Assembly: GCF_019219075.1 (NCBI RefSeq)
Contig: NZ_JAHUWJ010000006.1
Span: 124,001-188,000 of the forward strand
DNA from: Chitinophaga sp. sic0106
Lineage (GTDB): Bacteria; Bacteroidota; Bacteroidia; Chitinophagales; Chitinophagaceae
Direction: 5' to 3'
DNA: 64,000 bases
Made by a program: the position numbers and the translations under genes. Below the pieces are notes generated by a model. It did no database searches and was not told the DNA's origin. It saw only the letters and a list, made by a program, of their open reading frames with translations. The stretch's first letter is position 1. Every line of letters begins with the position of its first letter. This document shows, piece by piece, positions 62,964 through 64,000 of this stretch.

Positions 62964-64000
62964 AATTTCAATTGATAACGGTAACGGCTACACTATTTGC
63001 CGGCGCAGCCATGGCACAAAAGCCTTACACCCTGAACGGGAAGATCCAGGGCCTCAATAATGCATATGTATATTTGAGTTACGCCTTAGACGGTAAATAC
63101 CAGACCGACAGTGCGCTGGCAAAAAACGGCAGCTTTACTTTCAAGGGGCAGCTGGCGGAGCCAACAATGGCACGTATGTATGCAGACAAGCAGGCGGCCA
63201 TGATGCAGCAGGAAGCGGCACTTGGATTTTTTATGGAACCGGGTACTATGACTGTTTCCGGTAACAAGACTGCCTTCAGTAAGCTGAAGGTAACCGGTTC
63301 AGCTACACAAAAGGAGCAGGAGCAGCTGGAGGCACAAAAGGCGCCTGTAATGGGAGGATTGAAGCCTGTTTCTGATGAGTACAATAAACTCAACAGTCAA
63401 TACATCGCGATGCATAAGGCCAAGGCCGGTGAGGTAGAATTGGAAGCATTTAAATCTAAGATGACGGTCGTGAAAGATAAGATGGACCCATTTTATGAGC
63501 AGCTGGAAAAGATCGATATCGATTATGTGAAAAAACATCCTGCCTCCTATGTAAGTGCGCAGCTACTTCGCTGGAGGGTAAGCAGTATTCCATTGGAGGA
63601 GGGCGAAGCGCTGTATGCAGCTATGCCGGCGAACATCCAGGCAAGCGCGGATGGCAGGGATATACGCAAAGAGCTGGACGGGTTGAAGATGGGATCTCCG
63701 GGCAGTGTAGCGCATGTATTTGCCAAAAAGGATATCAACGGGGAACCGTTGAGTCTGGCCGACTTCAAAGGAAAATACGTACTCGTTGATTTCTGGGCCA
63801 GCTGGTGTGTACCTTGCAGAAAAGGGAATCCACATCTGAAATCATTATATGCAAAGTATAAAGAAAAAGGCTTTGAAATTATCGGTATATCTGACGATGA
63901 CCGTAATGATGCCGCCTGGAAAAAGGCGGTGAATGCAGATGGTATTGGTATCTGGAAGCATGTGCTGCGTGGCCTTGACATGGAAAAGCGTATGGCTAAC
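62960..64000 (+). CDS. TlpA/DUF4369 thioredoxin-fold protein, cut by the window end
   Basis: At least 347 residues, open to the right edge. The ATG at 62960 overlaps the previous stop (62961-62963). Signal peptide MKFQLITVTATLFAGAAMA|Q without a lipobox, so soluble periplasmic rather than a lipoprotein. DUF4369-like domain about 22-115 (YTLNGKIQGLNNAYVYLSYA, GSFTFKGQL), a helical middle part, and a thioredoxin domain from about 240 with FWASWCVPC (about 279-287). The active site CVPC differs from the CGPC of the preceding gene, which shifts redox potential in thioredoxin-fold proteins. The C-terminal about 50 residues lie beyond the window. Confidence 0.9.
   Translation, partial: MKFQLITVTATLFAGAAMAQKPYTLNGKIQGLNNAYVYLSYALDGKYQTDSALAKNGSFTFKGQLAEPTMARMYADKQAAMMQQEAALGFFMEPGTMTVSGNKTAFSKLKVTGSATQKEQEQLEAQKAPVMGGLKPVSDEYNKLNSQYIAMHKAKAGEVELEAFKSKMTVVKDKMDPFYEQLEKIDIDYVKKHPASYVSAQLLRWRVSSIPLEEGEALYAAMPANIQASADGRDIRKELDGLKMGSPGSVAHVFAKKDINGEPLSLADFKGKYVLVDFWASWCVPCRKGNPHLKSLYAKYKEKGFEIIGISDDDRNDAAWKKAVNADGIGIWKHVLRGLDMEKRMAN

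Overview
The window looks like chromosomal DNA from a Bacteroidota bacterium of the Chitinophaga type. The evidence is three SusC/SusD-type outer-membrane uptake pairs with ECF sigma/FecR regulators, a type IX secretion (T9SS) sorting domain on a giant SprB-repeat adhesin, a PorP/SprF-like partner, a GLPGLI-family protein, TlpA/DUF4369 thioredoxin-fold proteins, and weak Shine-Dalgarno signals. No tRNA, rRNA, IS element, prophage or CRISPR array was seen. Both window ends cut through genes.

Layout. (1) 1-8475, minus: a tight four-gene operon of large proteins of unknown function, with a DUF6603-like 1131-residue protein in the middle and a left-edge gene that ends in a membrane helix. (2) 8750-11160: a four-helix membrane protein divergent from a GNAT-MarR gene pair, with two near-identical dyad operators between them, then a short-chain dehydrogenase with a perfect 20-bp palindrome in its promoter. 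(3) 11233-19667, minus: a complete recD-recC-recB operon. (4) 20159-32009, plus: an about 3606-residue surface adhesin with 43 SprB-type repeats, two DUF11-like domains and a T9SS C-terminal domain, followed by a PorP/SprF-like protein. (5) 32025-39011: ECF sigma (divergent), FecR, SusC, SusD, closed by a strong terminator. (6) 39083-42597, minus: an outer-membrane barrel protein and a GLPGLI protein. (7) 42994-50994: ECF, FecR, SusC, SusD, TlpA-like. (8) 51096-54618: a PepSY-TM protein; a three-gene module that reads as toxin, HigA-like antitoxin and SecB-like chaperone (TAC); a cupin; a UBP-type zinc finger. (9) 54872-64000: ECF, FecR, SusC, SusD and two TlpA/DUF4369 proteins, the last cut by the window end.

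How the parts work together. In each uptake locus the SusC carries an N-terminal STN domain. A ligand-occupied receptor would signal through the inner-membrane FecR to the ECF sigma factor, which switches on susCD. None of the three loci has a glycoside hydrolase; two carry thioredoxin-fold proteins instead, so the substrates need not be glycans. In two loci the fecR-susC gap holds, on the opposite strand, an intrinsic terminator whose stem is complete only as minus-strand RNA, with a Bacteroidota-type promoter about 110 bases upstream in the better case. These look like cis-antisense small RNAs against the susC leader.

The most interesting items are these two putative antisense RNAs, the toxin-antitoxin-chaperone module with its inverted-repeat operator, the unknown DUF6603 operon (one member has a possible caspase-like His/Cys pair), and the higher-order two-unit repeat of the adhesin.
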